A stretch of 64,000 bases of DNA, taken from contig NZ_CP036425.1 of the NCBI RefSeq assembly GCF_007747445.1, positions 1,224,175 through 1,288,174 of the forward strand. The letters are read 5' to 3'. The position numbers were made by a program, and so were the translations under genes. This document shows, in pieces, positions 47,223-55,778 of the stretch (positions are counted from its first letter, which is position 1; each line of letters starts with the position of its first letter). The DNA comes from Poriferisphaera corsica (GTDB taxonomy: Bacteria; Planctomycetota; Phycisphaerae; Phycisphaerales; Phycisphaeraceae). Below the pieces are notes generated by a model. It searched no databases. It saw nothing but the letters and a program-made list of their open reading frames with translations, and had not been told where the DNA came from.

Positions 47223-47434
47223 TGGCAGAGGATACCACAACCAACAATCTCAGAGAGAATGCTGCCGGGCCACGGAAGGCGAGCGGCGATTCGGGATCGG
47301 TCGAGCAGCATAGCCTGCAAGATCAGATTGCTGCGGATAAATATCTCGAATCTAAGAAGGCCAGCCGATCGAAAGGACTCGGTATTCGGCTGGTCTCTAT
47401 TGTCCCTGGCGGCACAGCTGACGGAGCAACATGA
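47219..47434 (+). CDS. Small protein at the head-tail joining (gpW) position
   Basis: A 71-residue hydrophilic protein lying between terminase and portal, where lambda has gpW. The sequence has a charged helix ADKYLESKKASRSKGL and a following beta-like GIRLVSIVPGG. No direct sequence match to gpW is evident, so only the position suggests the role. Its stop overlaps the portal start. Confidence 0.5.
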   Translation: MMAEDTTTNNLRENAAGPRKASGDSGSVEQHSLQDQIAADKYLESKKASRSKGLGIRLVSIVPGGTADGAT

Positions 47435-48927
47435 TGAGTCCCTTGCACGCGTGGTTTAAATCCAAACGTCACGATGCGCCCAATCAATCGCAGCAAGTAA
47501 GACCGGCTGTGATCAAAGCGCGTTATGACGCAGCGCAAACCACACGTGAGAACATGCGCCATTGGGTGATGGCGGATAGCTGCTCAGCGGATCAATCGGC
47601 ATCACCTGAAGTTCGCCGTAAACTCCGTGAACGTGCTCGCTACGAGGTAGCTAACAACAGCTACGCTAAGGGGATCGTACTCACTATTGCCAACGACTGC
47701 ATCGGCACCGGGCCAAGACTTCAGGTTTTAACTGAAGATGATCAAACAAATCGCAAGATCGAAAACGCGTTCAGCGATTGGAGTCAATCGGTCAATCTTG
47801 CTGAAAAACTCCGCACCATGCGGATGGCTAAAACGACCGATGGTGAAGTCTTTGCTGTTTTAGCCGCCAATCCAAAGCTTGATTCGCCGGTGCAGATGGA
47901 TGTTCAGCTCATCGAAACAGAACGCGTCGCCTCACCGCAAGATCAGTTCAACATAAATGCCAATGATGTTGATGGTATTCAGCTGAACCGACTCGGTATA
48001 CCCGAATCATACACAGTGTTAAGAAATCACTCTGCCCCCGGAGCCCCCGGAAGTTTCGGTTCTAATATTCGTCGTGGTTTCGATGTAATCACTGCTGATT
48101 CAATGATTCACTGGTTTCGAATGGATCGACCTGATCAGCATCGTGGTGTGCCAGAGATTACGCCTGCTTTACCGCTTTTTGCGCAGCTTCGCAGATACAC
48201 ACTCGCGGTGATCGCAGCAGCGGAAACAGCCGCAGACTTTGCGGCGGTGCTTTACACCGATGCGCCAGCTAACGGTGAAGCCCAAGCACTTGAGCCGATG
48301 GATGTGATTGATCTTGAGAAACGCATGGCCACGGTATTGCCAGATGGTTGGCGGCTTGGACAAGTCAGTGCACAGCAGCCCACAACCACCTACGCGGAAT
48401 TTAAGCGAGAGATTCTTAACGAGATCGCACGTTGCCTGAACCTGCCTTACAACATCGCAGCTTGTAACTCAAGTGGCTACAACTACGCATCAGGCCGCTT
48501 GGATCACCAGACATATTACAAATCCATTCGAGTCGAACAGGCAGATTTAGTCACCAGCGTTTTGGATCCCATTCTGCATGGATGGATACACGAAGGCATG
48601 TTAACAACTGAACTTAATGTGCTTCGGCGTTTGAAGCATTTGCCGCATCAATGGTTCTTCGACGGAACGGAGCATGTGGATCCAGCCAAGGAAGCGAACG
48701 CGCAGGCAACCCGGCTTAAGAGCTGCAGCACGACACTTGCTGCTGAGTATGCAAGGCAAGGTAAAGATTGGGAAATCGAGTTACGCCAGCGAGCCAAGGA
48801 AAAGAACTTGATGCGCGAACTGGGGCTGACAGAAAGTGACGGATCTACGGAGACAGGTCACAAGGAAAGTATGCAGGAGCAAAACGATGATCCAAGCGCA
48901 AGCGAAAACAAAGACGCAAGCCACTGA
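47431..48927 (+). CDS. Phage portal protein (lambda gpB family)
   Basis: A 498-residue portal, which forms the dodecameric DNA gate of the head. Typical text: ARYEVANNSYAKGIVLTIAND (about residue 70), GEVFAVLAANP, EIARCLNLPYNIAACNSSGY and NYASGRLDHQTYYKSI (about 351-366). A Pro/Gly insert APGAPGSFGS at about 206 is encoded by one of the CCCCCGGAAG sites. Its 3' end overlaps the following protease-capsid gene by 41 bases. Confidence 0.93.
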   Translation: MMSPLHAWFKSKRHDAPNQSQQVRPAVIKARYDAAQTTRENMRHWVMADSCSADQSASPEVRRKLRERARYEVANNSYAKGIVLTIANDCIGTGPRLQVLTEDDQTNRKIENAFSDWSQSVNLAEKLRTMRMAKTTDGEVFAVLAANPKLDSPVQMDVQLIETERVASPQDQFNINANDVDGIQLNRLGIPESYTVLRNHSAPGAPGSFGSNIRRGFDVITADSMIHWFRMDRPDQHRGVPEITPALPLFAQLRRYTLAVIAAAETAADFAAVLYTDAPANGEAQALEPMDVIDLEKRMATVLPDGWRLGQVSAQQPTTTYAEFKREILNEIARCLNLPYNIAACNSSGYNYASGRLDHQTYYKSIRVEQADLVTSVLDPILHGWIHEGMLTTELNVLRRLKHLPHQWFFDGTEHVDPAKEANAQATRLKSCSTTLAAEYARQGKDWEIELRQRAKEKNLMRELGLTESDGSTETGHKESMQEQNDDPSASENKDASH

Positions 48928-50827
48928 ACTTGCATTCTTATGCCCATTGCAGATCAAAGCCGCGAGTGGTGAAGATCAATCCATGCCCCGCTTTGAGATG
49001 GTGGCTTACACCGGCGGGCTAATGCAGGTTGAGGGCTTTGATTTTCCAGTGGTCGTCGATCTAGAAGGACTGGATATCAGTCAGCAGCAGATCCCGATCC
49101 GGCTAGATCATCAAGCTAGGCAAGGTGTGGGGCACACCAGTACGGTTGATATTCAAAATGGCGAGCTTGTTGCTGAAGGACTGATTAGCCGCGATACTTC
49201 TTGGGCGCGAGATGTTGCTAAGAGCGGCTCAAACGGTTTTCCTTGGCAGGCCAGTATCGGTGCGTCTGTGATTCGCAGCGAGTTCATTCCAAACGGCCAT
49301 CAGGTTGAAGTCAACGGCCAAAGCTTTGATGGACCCATCTATATCGTGCGCGAGGCATCGCTTCGTGAAATTTCTTTTGTTGATAGCGGCGCTGATACCA
49401 AGACCTCTGCGAGGGTAGCTGCTAAAAAGGCTGACGATGAAACGGCTGAAACGAAAGAGGATGAGCAGGAAGAAACAGAGGAAGAGGAAACAGCGTCAGA
49501 TGATGTGAACGCCAATCAAACGATTCAGGCGATGCGATCGCAGATTGCAGGTGAATCGCGGCGCATTGAAGCGATCCGCAAGATCTGCGGCGATGACCAC
49601 CGTGATATCGAAGCCAAGGCGATCGAAGAAGGATGGGATACCACTAAGACCGAACTGCAGGTTCTTCGGGCTAGTCGGCCGCAGGTACCAGCGATGATAA
49701 CGACGGATCGGCCGCGTGATGCGAACGTGTTTGAAGCAGTTGCCATGATGAATGCGGGATTGCAAGCATCACGTCTCGAATCCTTGTACACATCGCAAAT
49801 CCTTGAAGCAGCAGATAAGCTTCGCGGGATCGGCATCCAAGAATTCTGCGAGCTTGCCTGTGGTCAGCAGCTGCCACGATTTAGGCGCGATGCATCAGGT
49901 TGGTTGCAGGCAGCGTTCAGCACCACCAGCTTGCCAGGCATCTTGAGCAATATCGCCAACAAGATGCTGCTTGAAGGCTACAACTACATCGAAGATACCT
50001 GGCGGCGGATCTGCAAGATCGCCAGCGTGAATGATTTTAAAGAGCACAGCCGTTACCGCATGACCGGCAGCTTTAAGTTTGAGCAGGTAGGCGCAGATGG
50101 CGAACTCAAACACGGCCAACTCGATGAACAAAAGTTCGGCCAAAAAGCCGATACCCACGGCATCATGTTCGCACTGACCCGGCAGATGATTATAAACGAC
50201 GACATGGGCGCGTTCACCGATATCCCGCGGCAGATCGGAATGGGCGCTGCTGAAGCGATTGCCGATGCGGTGTGGGGTTTACTGCTCCGCAATCCGCCGC
50301 AGGCTGACGGCCATGCATTTTTCTCAAACGACCACAAAAACCTTAAGACAGGTAACGACAGCATTCTGAATGTCGATGGCCTTACCGCTGCTGAGATTCT
50401 CTTTGGGCAGCAGATTAAACCCAACGGCAGGCCGCTCGGGATTCAAGCGGCACTCCTGCTCGTGCCTATTGCACTGAAGGTGCAGGCGCAGTTGCTCATG
50501 AACAGCTTGCAACTCAATGAAACCACAACCGCTAACAAAGCGAAGCCTGCGACCAATCCGCATGTTGGTAAGTTCGATGTAATCAGCAGTTCTTATCTTT
50601 CGAATAACAGCTTCACGGGTGCATCCAGTAAAGCATGGTATCTCTTTGCCGACCCCAATCGGCTACCCGCACTTGAAGTGGCATTCCTAAACGGCATCGA
50701 CCGGCCTACGGTTGAGAAAACCGATGCGGACTTCAACACACTCGGCATTCAGTTCCGCGGATTTATCGACTTCGGTGTACGTGAGCAAGATTATCGCGGT
50801 GCATTGAAAATGAAGGGCGAGGCGTAA
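48887..50827 (+). CDS. Prohead protease - major capsid protein fusion
   Basis: A 646-residue polyprotein. The first 180 residues are like a prohead serine protease (RFEMVAYTGGLMQVEGF, PIRLDHQARQGVGHTS with the active His, then PIYIVREASLREISFVDSGAD with Ser). A Glu-rich linker (about 185-215) leads to a capsid part similar to Mu-like gpT heads (ANKMLLEGYNYIEDTWRRIC, MGAAEAIADAVWGLLL, FFSNDHKN). AGGAG lies 7 bases before ATG 48887. Such fusions are presumably cleaved during head maturation. Confidence 0.85.
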   Translation: MIQAQAKTKTQATELAFLCPLQIKAASGEDQSMPRFEMVAYTGGLMQVEGFDFPVVVDLEGLDISQQQIPIRLDHQARQGVGHTSTVDIQNGELVAEGLISRDTSWARDVAKSGSNGFPWQASIGASVIRSEFIPNGHQVEVNGQSFDGPIYIVREASLREISFVDSGADTKTSARVAAKKADDETAETKEDEQEETEEEETASDDVNANQTIQAMRSQIAGESRRIEAIRKICGDDHRDIEAKAIEEGWDTTKTELQVLRASRPQVPAMITTDRPRDANVFEAVAMMNAGLQASRLESLYTSQILEAADKLRGIGIQEFCELACGQQLPRFRRDASGWLQAAFSTTSLPGILSNIANKMLLEGYNYIEDTWRRICKIASVNDFKEHSRYRMTGSFKFEQVGADGELKHGQLDEQKFGQKADTHGIMFALTRQMIINDDMGAFTDIPRQIGMGAAEAIADAVWGLLLRNPPQADGHAFFSNDHKNLKTGNDSILNVDGLTAAEILFGQQIKPNGRPLGIQAALLLVPIALKVQAQLLMNSLQLNETTTANKAKPATNPHVGKFDVISSSYLSNNSFTGASSKAWYLFADPNRLPALEVAFLNGIDRPTVEKTDADFNTLGIQFRGFIDFGVREQDYRGALKMKGEA

Positions 50828-50884
50828 GTCAGAGTGTTCGGCTTGCAAGCAAATCATTCAGAACAACAAACAAGGGAATAAAGC

Positions 50885-51220
50885 ATGATGGCAAGATTTA
50901 TTCATAACGGTGATGCGATTGATTACGCGCCTGAAACTGATACGCCAGCGGGCACGGTAGTCGTCGTTGGCGATCTGATTGGTGTTGCCAAGCTGGATAT
51001 CAAGGCTGGTGAGCTTGGCGTGCTACATGTTCGCGGCGTTTTTGATTTTCCAAAAGCGACAGGTGCCGGAAGCGGCAGCGGTATGGGCGTCAATATCTAC
51101 TGGGATGAAGGCGATCAGATCGCAACGCAGGATAGCGACAGCGGCACCAATAAACTGCTTGGCAAAGCAATTGCTGCAGCGATTGATAGCGATCTGTTTG
51201 TGCGCGTGAGGATGACGTAG
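50885..51220 (+). CDS. DUF2190 capsid-associated protein
   Basis: A 111-residue protein with the DUF2190 pattern: ARFIHNGDAIDYAPETDTPAG, then VVVVGDLIGVAKLDI and NIYWDEGDQIAT. Members lie after the major capsid gene and are thought to decorate or stabilise the head. AAGGGA precedes the ATG. Confidence 0.85.
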   Translation: MMARFIHNGDAIDYAPETDTPAGTVVVVGDLIGVAKLDIKAGELGVLHVRGVFDFPKATGAGSGSGMGVNIYWDEGDQIATQDSDSGTNKLLGKAIAAAIDSDLFVRVRMT

Positions 51221-51226
51221 GATAAA

Positions 51227-51317
51227 AACAAGCATGACCGTGGGACCCATCGCCGCACGTCCGTAACGTTCAGTATTTCAAATACCGTGCCTTTATGCCA
51301 CCTCGGTCATGCTTGTT
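51227..51317 (+). ncRNA. Structured RNA between head and tail genes
   Basis: A perfect 14-bp outer stem AACAAGCATGACCG/CGGTCATGCTTGTT (51227-51240 and 51304-51317) encloses 63 bases with inner pairs GCACG/CGTGC (51255-51259 and 51286-51290) and GTATTT/AAATAC. No T run follows. The rest of the interval to 51445 shows nothing. It may be an attenuator, a processing signal or an RNA with its own function; read on the other strand it folds equally. Confidence 0.55.
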
Positions 51318-51445
51318 AATGCTTTGATAAGTCCCTCAGCTTTACGTCCGAAACCGCTGTTCTCGCTAAAGAGCATGCTGAATGTCAAGCCTTATCAAGT
51401 TGTCGCGACAATATTTAGTAGTAACAGTTTTTAGAAACTATATCA

Positions 51446-51826
51446 ATGAAAAATGTCTTACAAGAGGGCTTAAAGTGGCTGGAGGTACAACGTCACACAC
51501 ACATGGCCAGTCCTGCTCTTTACAAGCGAGTGAATGAGCAAGGCCAGATCATAGAAAAACAGATTGTGGCCACCATCGGTCATACCGAACTTGATGTTTC
51601 AGATGGTTACGGCACCACCATCAAATCGCATGCGACCGACTTTCTAATTCTTGCAGAGGATCTAGATTTTGAACCTAAAGCTGGTGACACGATAGTTTTT
51701 GATGATCGCATCTATGAAGTGATGACGCTGTCAGGGCAGGGACTTGGTGGGCACTGGCAATGGTCAGATCCATACCACACAACCTACCGCATCCACACCA
51801 AAGAGATTGGAGCAGCTGATGAGTGA
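51446..51826 (+). CDS. Probable head-tail connector protein
   Basis: A 126-residue protein in the connector position. Beta-rich; FLILAEDLDFEPKAGDTIVF and RIYEVMTLSGQG followed by HWQWSDPYHTTYRIHTK resemble head-closure or stopper proteins of siphoviruses. Function is inferred from position and general pattern. Its end overlaps the next start by 8 bases. Confidence 0.55.
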   Translation: MKNVLQEGLKWLEVQRHTHMASPALYKRVNEQGQIIEKQIVATIGHTELDVSDGYGTTIKSHATDFLILAEDLDFEPKAGDTIVFDDRIYEVMTLSGQGLGGHWQWSDPYHTTYRIHTKEIGAADE

Positions 51827-52070
51827 CTGTGATCAATTTGAACTCTGTCAGAAGCAATTGGCCTCAATCCAAAGCAAACTTGATCGGCTGGATGAAGCAA
51901 TCCGTGGTGCGCCCGGCAACGGCTCCCGACCGGGTATCCTCGTCAGGCTTGACCGTTTGGAACAGGACGCGATACGCCAATCCAAACTGATCTGGCTCAT
52001 CATCGGCTCAGTCGTTACAGCAGTCACGTCAGTGATCGTGATTTGGCTAACTGTAGGAGGAGCGATCTAA
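51819..52070 (+). CDS. Small membrane protein, XhlA-like
   Basis: An 83-residue protein with a coiled-coil N-terminus (LASIQSKLDRLDEAI, VRLDRLEQDAI) and one C-terminal transmembrane helix (LIWLIIGSVVTAVTSVIVIW). This is the plan of XhlA-type proteins that help holins. It lies oddly early, among connector genes. Confidence 0.55.
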   Translation: MSDCDQFELCQKQLASIQSKLDRLDEAIRGAPGNGSRPGILVRLDRLEQDAIRQSKLIWLIIGSVVTAVTSVIVIWLTVGGAI

Positions 52071-52073
52071 CTG

Positions 52074-52517
52074 ATGAGTCTGATCACCGAGATTGCAGAC
52101 GCTGTTGCTCATGAACTAAATACAGCTAACGCCAGTACATTTAGTCAATCATTTACTGCTCAAAGATCGGTATTGCCGTTATTTGATCTGGAAGACCTCA
52201 AAGAACTCAAAGTCACTGTTGTACCAAAGTCGGTTGAGATTAACGGCTCAACAAGAAGTGTCAGTCAGTATGACATTACTGTTGATATTGGCATTCAGAG
52301 AAAACTGTCAAACTCATCAACTGTTGACGCTCAGGTTGAATCACTAGGCATGCTAGTCGATGAAATCGCAGAGTATTTGAGGCAACGCAAGCTTACGTCA
52401 GCTGCTTTTGCTGCGTGGGTGAGTTCTACGAATGATCCTGTTTATGCGGTAGAGCACCTTGCTGAAAAACGCGTATTTACCAGCGTCTTAACAGTTACTT
52501 ACCGCGCGATGAAGTAG
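52074..52517 (+). CDS. Probable tail terminator or tail completion protein
   Basis: A 147-residue protein. ITEIADAVAHELNTA at the start and QYDITVDIGIQRKLS, LVDEIAEYLRQRKL and VLTVTYRAMK later resemble minor tail proteins that cap the tube. GGAGGAG lies 11 bases before the ATG. Function inferred from size, secondary structure pattern and position. Confidence 0.5.
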   Translation: MSLITEIADAVAHELNTANASTFSQSFTAQRSVLPLFDLEDLKELKVTVVPKSVEINGSTRSVSQYDITVDIGIQRKLSNSSTVDAQVESLGMLVDEIAEYLRQRKLTSAAFAAWVSSTNDPVYAVEHLAEKRVFTSVLTVTYRAMK

Positions 52518-52526
52518 GAGGTCAAA

Positions 52527-52925
52527 ATGGCAATGCCTGAAAAGAAATGGCTAAAAGCTGCGACACTTGCCATTGATCCGGATGATGGCGCATTGCTGGT
52601 TGATATCACCGCGCCAAGCACGTTTACAGGCGGTGGGAAAGCTGTGGCTGATCCCGCAATCCCAGAACCTTTGGTGAATGAATCAACACCATGCCGCTTT
52701 GTCTGGATTGCGGCACCGATGGATGGTGAAGGCAATTTTACCAATACAAAACCAGTATTTTTAGGTGACAGCCTGAACCAAAACATGCCACTCAAACCCA
52801 GTAATTACCGTGGTGTGGTGATACGGATTGATGATGCCAGCAAGATTTTCGTGAGGGCAGTGGCTGCGAATGAAGGTGTGGTGTTCCGCATTACCAGTGA
52901 AGGACCGCTGGAAGATAACACATAA
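52527..52925 (+). CDS. Hypothetical phage structural protein
   Basis: A 132-residue protein with a perfect AGGAGG site 5 bases before the ATG. No family is recognised. The sequence is beta-rich, with a DLNQNMPLKPSNYRGVVIRI-like segment. It lies among connector genes and is probably a minor virion protein. Confidence 0.5.
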   Translation: MAMPEKKWLKAATLAIDPDDGALLVDITAPSTFTGGGKAVADPAIPEPLVNESTPCRFVWIAAPMDGEGNFTNTKPVFLGDSLNQNMPLKPSNYRGVVIRIDDASKIFVRAVAANEGVVFRITSEGPLEDNT

Positions 52926-53015
52926 GCGATTTGATGTTGTTGCGGAGAGCTTCGTTGCAACATGTTGGGGTTTCATTTTTCGTTATTCCCCATTTTATTG
53001 AATGATCAGCATCTG

Positions 53016-53456
53016 ATGAAGTTCGGCTTTGAAATCAAGCAGATGTTCTTTGATTCATCCGCAGTCAAGCGCGGTGTGGATCGTGCAACACGACGCGTGT
53101 TTAGCCGGTTTGGTGCTTATGTCAGACGCACAGCCAAACAGAGTATCCGCAAACGCAAAAAGCCCGCACCACCCGGCAAGCCGCCAAGCAGTCACACTGG
53201 ATTACTCAAACGATTCATCTTCTTTGGCTATGACAAACCAAACAAATCCGTTGTCATCGGTCCTGCAAAGCTATCGCAAAACAATCGCGGCGAAGCGCCC
53301 TCATTACTCGAATACGGCGGCCCAACCCAGCTTAAACGCAATGGCAAGGTAATCAGCGCACACTTCCGGGGGAGAGCATTTATGGGGCCAGCTTTTGAAG
53401 AAGAACAGCCCAAACTCTCAGCACTTTGGCGCAACAGTGTTCGCCCCCGGAAATAG
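53016..53456 (+). CDS. HK97 gp10-like minor tail protein
   Basis: A 146-residue basic protein from ATG 53016 (MKFGFEIKQMFF...); an ATG at 52962 would add 18 hydrophobic residues without a better binding site. The pattern of gp10-type tail completion proteins is present: FGAYVRRTAKQSIRKRK, then PAPPGKPPSSHTGLLKRFI and PSLLEYGG...GRAFMGPAFEEE. Its last codons contain two CCCCCGGA-type sites. Confidence 0.7.
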   Translation: MKFGFEIKQMFFDSSAVKRGVDRATRRVFSRFGAYVRRTAKQSIRKRKKPAPPGKPPSSHTGLLKRFIFFGYDKPNKSVVIGPAKLSQNNRGEAPSLLEYGGPTQLKRNGKVISAHFRGRAFMGPAFEEEQPKLSALWRNSVRPRK

Positions 53457-53470
53457 CAAGGAGGCTAAAG

Positions 53471-53908
53471 ATGCCACAAGAATTCATACTCGGCATGAAC
53501 GCCAAGATCTATCGAGGCCCTGCGGGATCGGATCTATCTACGCTATCCGAAATGAGTAACGTCCGTGATGTGACGCTTAACTTAGAAGCCGGTGAAGCGG
53601 ATGTCACCACACGCGGCAATCAGGGTTGGCGTGCAACCGCGCCGACCTTGCGTGAATGTACCGCAGAATTCGGCATGCTCTGGAAGCCAGGCGATGCAGG
53701 CTTTGATGCGATCAAAACCACATACCTGACATCCTCATCCATCGCATTGGCAGTTCTAACAGGTGAAAAGGAGGGTTCCGGCACAGAGGGGCCAAGAGGT
53801 GATTTTAGTATCACCAATTTCAGTCGCAACGAGCCGCTTGAAGAAGGTGTGACGGTTTCAGTTACGGCGAAACTTGCGAAGTTTGAGGAGTGGGTGGAGA
53901 TCGCTTAG
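53471..53908 (+). CDS. Probable major tail tube protein
   Basis: A 145-residue protein; AAGGAGG 6 bases before ATG 53471 is the best ribosome binding site in the region, as expected for an abundant protein. DVTLNLEAGEADVTTRGNQG and LTGEKEGSGTEGPRGDFSIT followed by EEGVTVSVTAKL are typical of tail tube subunits. The gene is followed by the tail chaperone pair. Confidence 0.75.
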   Translation: MPQEFILGMNAKIYRGPAGSDLSTLSEMSNVRDVTLNLEAGEADVTTRGNQGWRATAPTLRECTAEFGMLWKPGDAGFDAIKTTYLTSSSIALAVLTGEKEGSGTEGPRGDFSITNFSRNEPLEEGVTVSVTAKLAKFEEWVEIA

Positions 53909-53956
53909 CCCCCGGAAGTCAGTAAATAATGAGCGTATATAGCCAAAGGATAGGAC

Positions 53957-54460
53957 ATGAAAACTTTCACTGATTCAACAGGTCGCAGTTGGATGCTAAC
54001 ACTCAATCTTGGCACAGCCATGCTCGTTAAAGATCGGCTCGGCATTGATCTTCTGCAACCCGAATCTTCACGTGAACCAACCTTAGATGATCCAGAAGGT
54101 CAGCCGGTATTAACGCTCTTGGGTACCGATGAGATGCTGCTCGGACAGGTCTTGTGCTGCATGCTTGAGGATCAGTTCACTAAACACGAAGTGACTGAAG
54201 TCGACGTACGCGCAAGCTTTGATGGACAGACGCTACTTGCAGCGCAGAAAGCATTCTATGAGGAACTCGTTGATTTTTTCCAATCACGCGGCCGAAACGA
54301 CAGGGCCAAGGCTGTGAGCAAACAGATGGAGATGATCAGCGCAGCCATTCAGGCAGCAGAAGCAAAGATCGATATGATCACGACAAGTCCATTGGAGGGG
54401 GATGGACAGACATTTTCAGGATCGCAGGAAGCCTCGGACTTGCCGACTTCCGATGGTTAA
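53957..54460 (+). CDS. Tail assembly chaperone, first frame (gpG-like)
   Basis: A 167-residue protein directly after the tube gene and before the lysis/tape measure block. It starts FTDSTGRSWMLTLNLGTAMLV and carries alpha-helical text QMEMISAAIQAAEAKIDMI near the end. AAAGGA precedes the ATG. The -1 frame opens inside its last 60 bases, so a fraction of ribosomes may continue into the next frame. Confidence 0.7.
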   Translation: MKTFTDSTGRSWMLTLNLGTAMLVKDRLGIDLLQPESSREPTLDDPEGQPVLTLLGTDEMLLGQVLCCMLEDQFTKHEVTEVDVRASFDGQTLLAAQKAFYEELVDFFQSRGRNDRAKAVSKQMEMISAAIQAAEAKIDMITTSPLEGDGQTFSGSQEASDLPTSDG

Positions 54461-54723
54461 CGCTTCGGCAATTGTTATGGATGGCTGAAGGATTAGGCAG
54501 AGAACGCTGGTCACATACTTCAATGATCTGTTCGTTAATCGCTAATGCTCATCGCAATCCCAAAACACATCGCACCTTTAAACCTGCAGATTTTGATCCA
54601 TACAGCCCATCACGCAATCAGCGTCCTTGGCAATCTAAGCAGGTTGCAAGTAAGCAGGATTTACAGTTCTTAAAAGAGGCTCTTACCTCAAGTCACCAAC
54701 CTCGTAAACAGAAAGGTGATTAG
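54394..54723 (+). CDS. Tail assembly chaperone, -1 frame extension (gpT-like)
   Basis: Read in the -1 frame this gives GWTDIFRIAGSLGLADFRWL, then TLRQLLWMAEGLGRERW and SLIANAHRNPKTHR...FKPADFDPYSP. This is the usual T-part pattern of siphovirus tail chaperones and has no start codon of its own before TTG 54472, so it is most likely made as a frameshift product of the gene at 53957. The slip would be near the five Gs at 54397-54401 (GAG GGG GAT in frame 0). Confidence 0.65.
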   Translation, partial: GGGWTDIFRIAGSLGLADFRWLTLRQLLWMAEGLGRERWSHTSMICSLIANAHRNPKTHRTFKPADFDPYSPSRNQRPWQSKQVASKQDLQFLKEALTSSHQPRKQKGD

Positions 54724-54724
54724 G

Positions 54725-55132
54725 ATGGATTTAACCAAATTCTTCGAAATGCTGACTGAATTAATGGATTCAGGCGTCGGCATCACACTCACATGGCTTG
54801 GTGCAGTCATTATGCTTTTCTGGCTTTCCAGCAAGTTCAATCCGTTTCAGGAGAAATGGAAACAGTGGGAAGGCACGATCATTACAGCCATCAAAATGGC
54901 CGAGAAGGAAATCCCAGATAACACACCAAACCGGGGGTTAGCCAAACTCGATACTGCATTGCGATATGTACTCAAAACCTACAGTGACATCAATCGCGGC
55001 AAACCACCTTCAGCCAAGACAACCCAGCAGATTAAAGAAGGCATTCAGATCAAACACAGCGAACTGCAGCGCAGCGGTGAACTGTCAAAAACTCCTGTTG
55101 ATGTGGCGGGCATGAAGGGAGGCCACACATGA
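54725..55132 (+). CDS. LLH-type holin-like protein
   Basis: A 135-residue protein with one transmembrane helix near the start (GITLTWLGAVIMLFWLSS) and a C-terminal amphipathic half (TIITAIKMAEKEIPDNTPNR, then KLDTALRYVLKTYSDI), which is the plan of LLH-family phage holins. ATG 54725 is preferred over GTG 54716. No endolysin lies next to it, so lysis function is inferred only. Confidence 0.6.
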   Translation: MDLTKFFEMLTELMDSGVGITLTWLGAVIMLFWLSSKFNPFQEKWKQWEGTIITAIKMAEKEIPDNTPNRGLAKLDTALRYVLKTYSDINRGKPPSAKTTQQIKEGIQIKHSELQRSGELSKTPVDVAGMKGGHT

Positions 55133-55488
55133 GATCCACTCGATCAATCCCAAGGCTCATCGTTTTACTGTGGATCGGTTTTGCAATTGGTTGTGCAGTA
55201 ACACCCGAGGACCGTTGGTATCAACAACGTGAAGCGTTAACAACCGCTAACCATATCTATCTCGCGCATGTACCCAACATGAGTGACCAGCAGGTTGTGC
55301 ACTACGGCAAGCTGCTGCAGACTGCCCGTGCATCACTGAACCAAGTAAAAGAACAGTTACCAGAAGGCGGCGGTCCTTTTGATTCAACATTAAACACGAT
55401 CGAACAGATTCTGCTCAAAGTGATCGCGATGCAGTCGGAACAAGATCAAACAGTAAATAACAAGGAGGCGACTCATGACACCCGTTGA
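55129..55488 (+). CDS. Small phage lipoprotein (spanin-like position)
   Basis: A 119-residue protein with a signal peptide ending in lipobox AIGC (Cys at about residue 22). The mature part is helical (LLQTARASLNQVKEQL). Outer-membrane lipoproteins after a holin are often o-spanins, but this is longer than usual. It overlaps both neighbours by a few bases. Confidence 0.6.
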   Translation: MRSTRSIPRLIVLLWIGFAIGCAVTPEDRWYQQREALTTANHIYLAHVPNMSDQQVVHYGKLLQTARASLNQVKEQLPEGGGPFDSTLNTIEQILLKVIAMQSEQDQTVNNKEATHDTR

Positions 55489-55693
55489 GATTTTAGCGTT
55501 AGTGCAATCTGCGCGTTCGTTACTTGATCTTGGCCTTTCGCAGTACCGACTAGCAATGCAGCAAGGCGCGTTATCCGACCAGCAGAAGACTGCAATTCTT
55601 GAAGCCGCAAAGCTGACGGACAGGCAGGTAGATGAAGTTGTGGCTATATCGGAGAAGCAGATGGTCAATTATGACGAAGAGAAAGATAAATGA
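55475..55693 (+). CDS. Small phage protein of unknown function
   Basis: A 72-residue helical, acidic protein; AAGGAGG 5-6 bases before the ATG shows strong translation. It overlaps the lipoprotein gene by 14 bases. No family is recognised. Confidence 0.55.
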   Translation: MTPVEILALVQSARSLLDLGLSQYRLAMQQGALSDQQKTAILEAAKLTDRQVDEVVAISEKQMVNYDEEKDK

Positions 55694-55778
55694 GTTTTGA
55701 CGTTTTATCGCTACGTTGATCTGTAGAGCTTAAGGATAGATAGATGCTGATTGCTAACGGAATGGTTGAATTAAGTGA

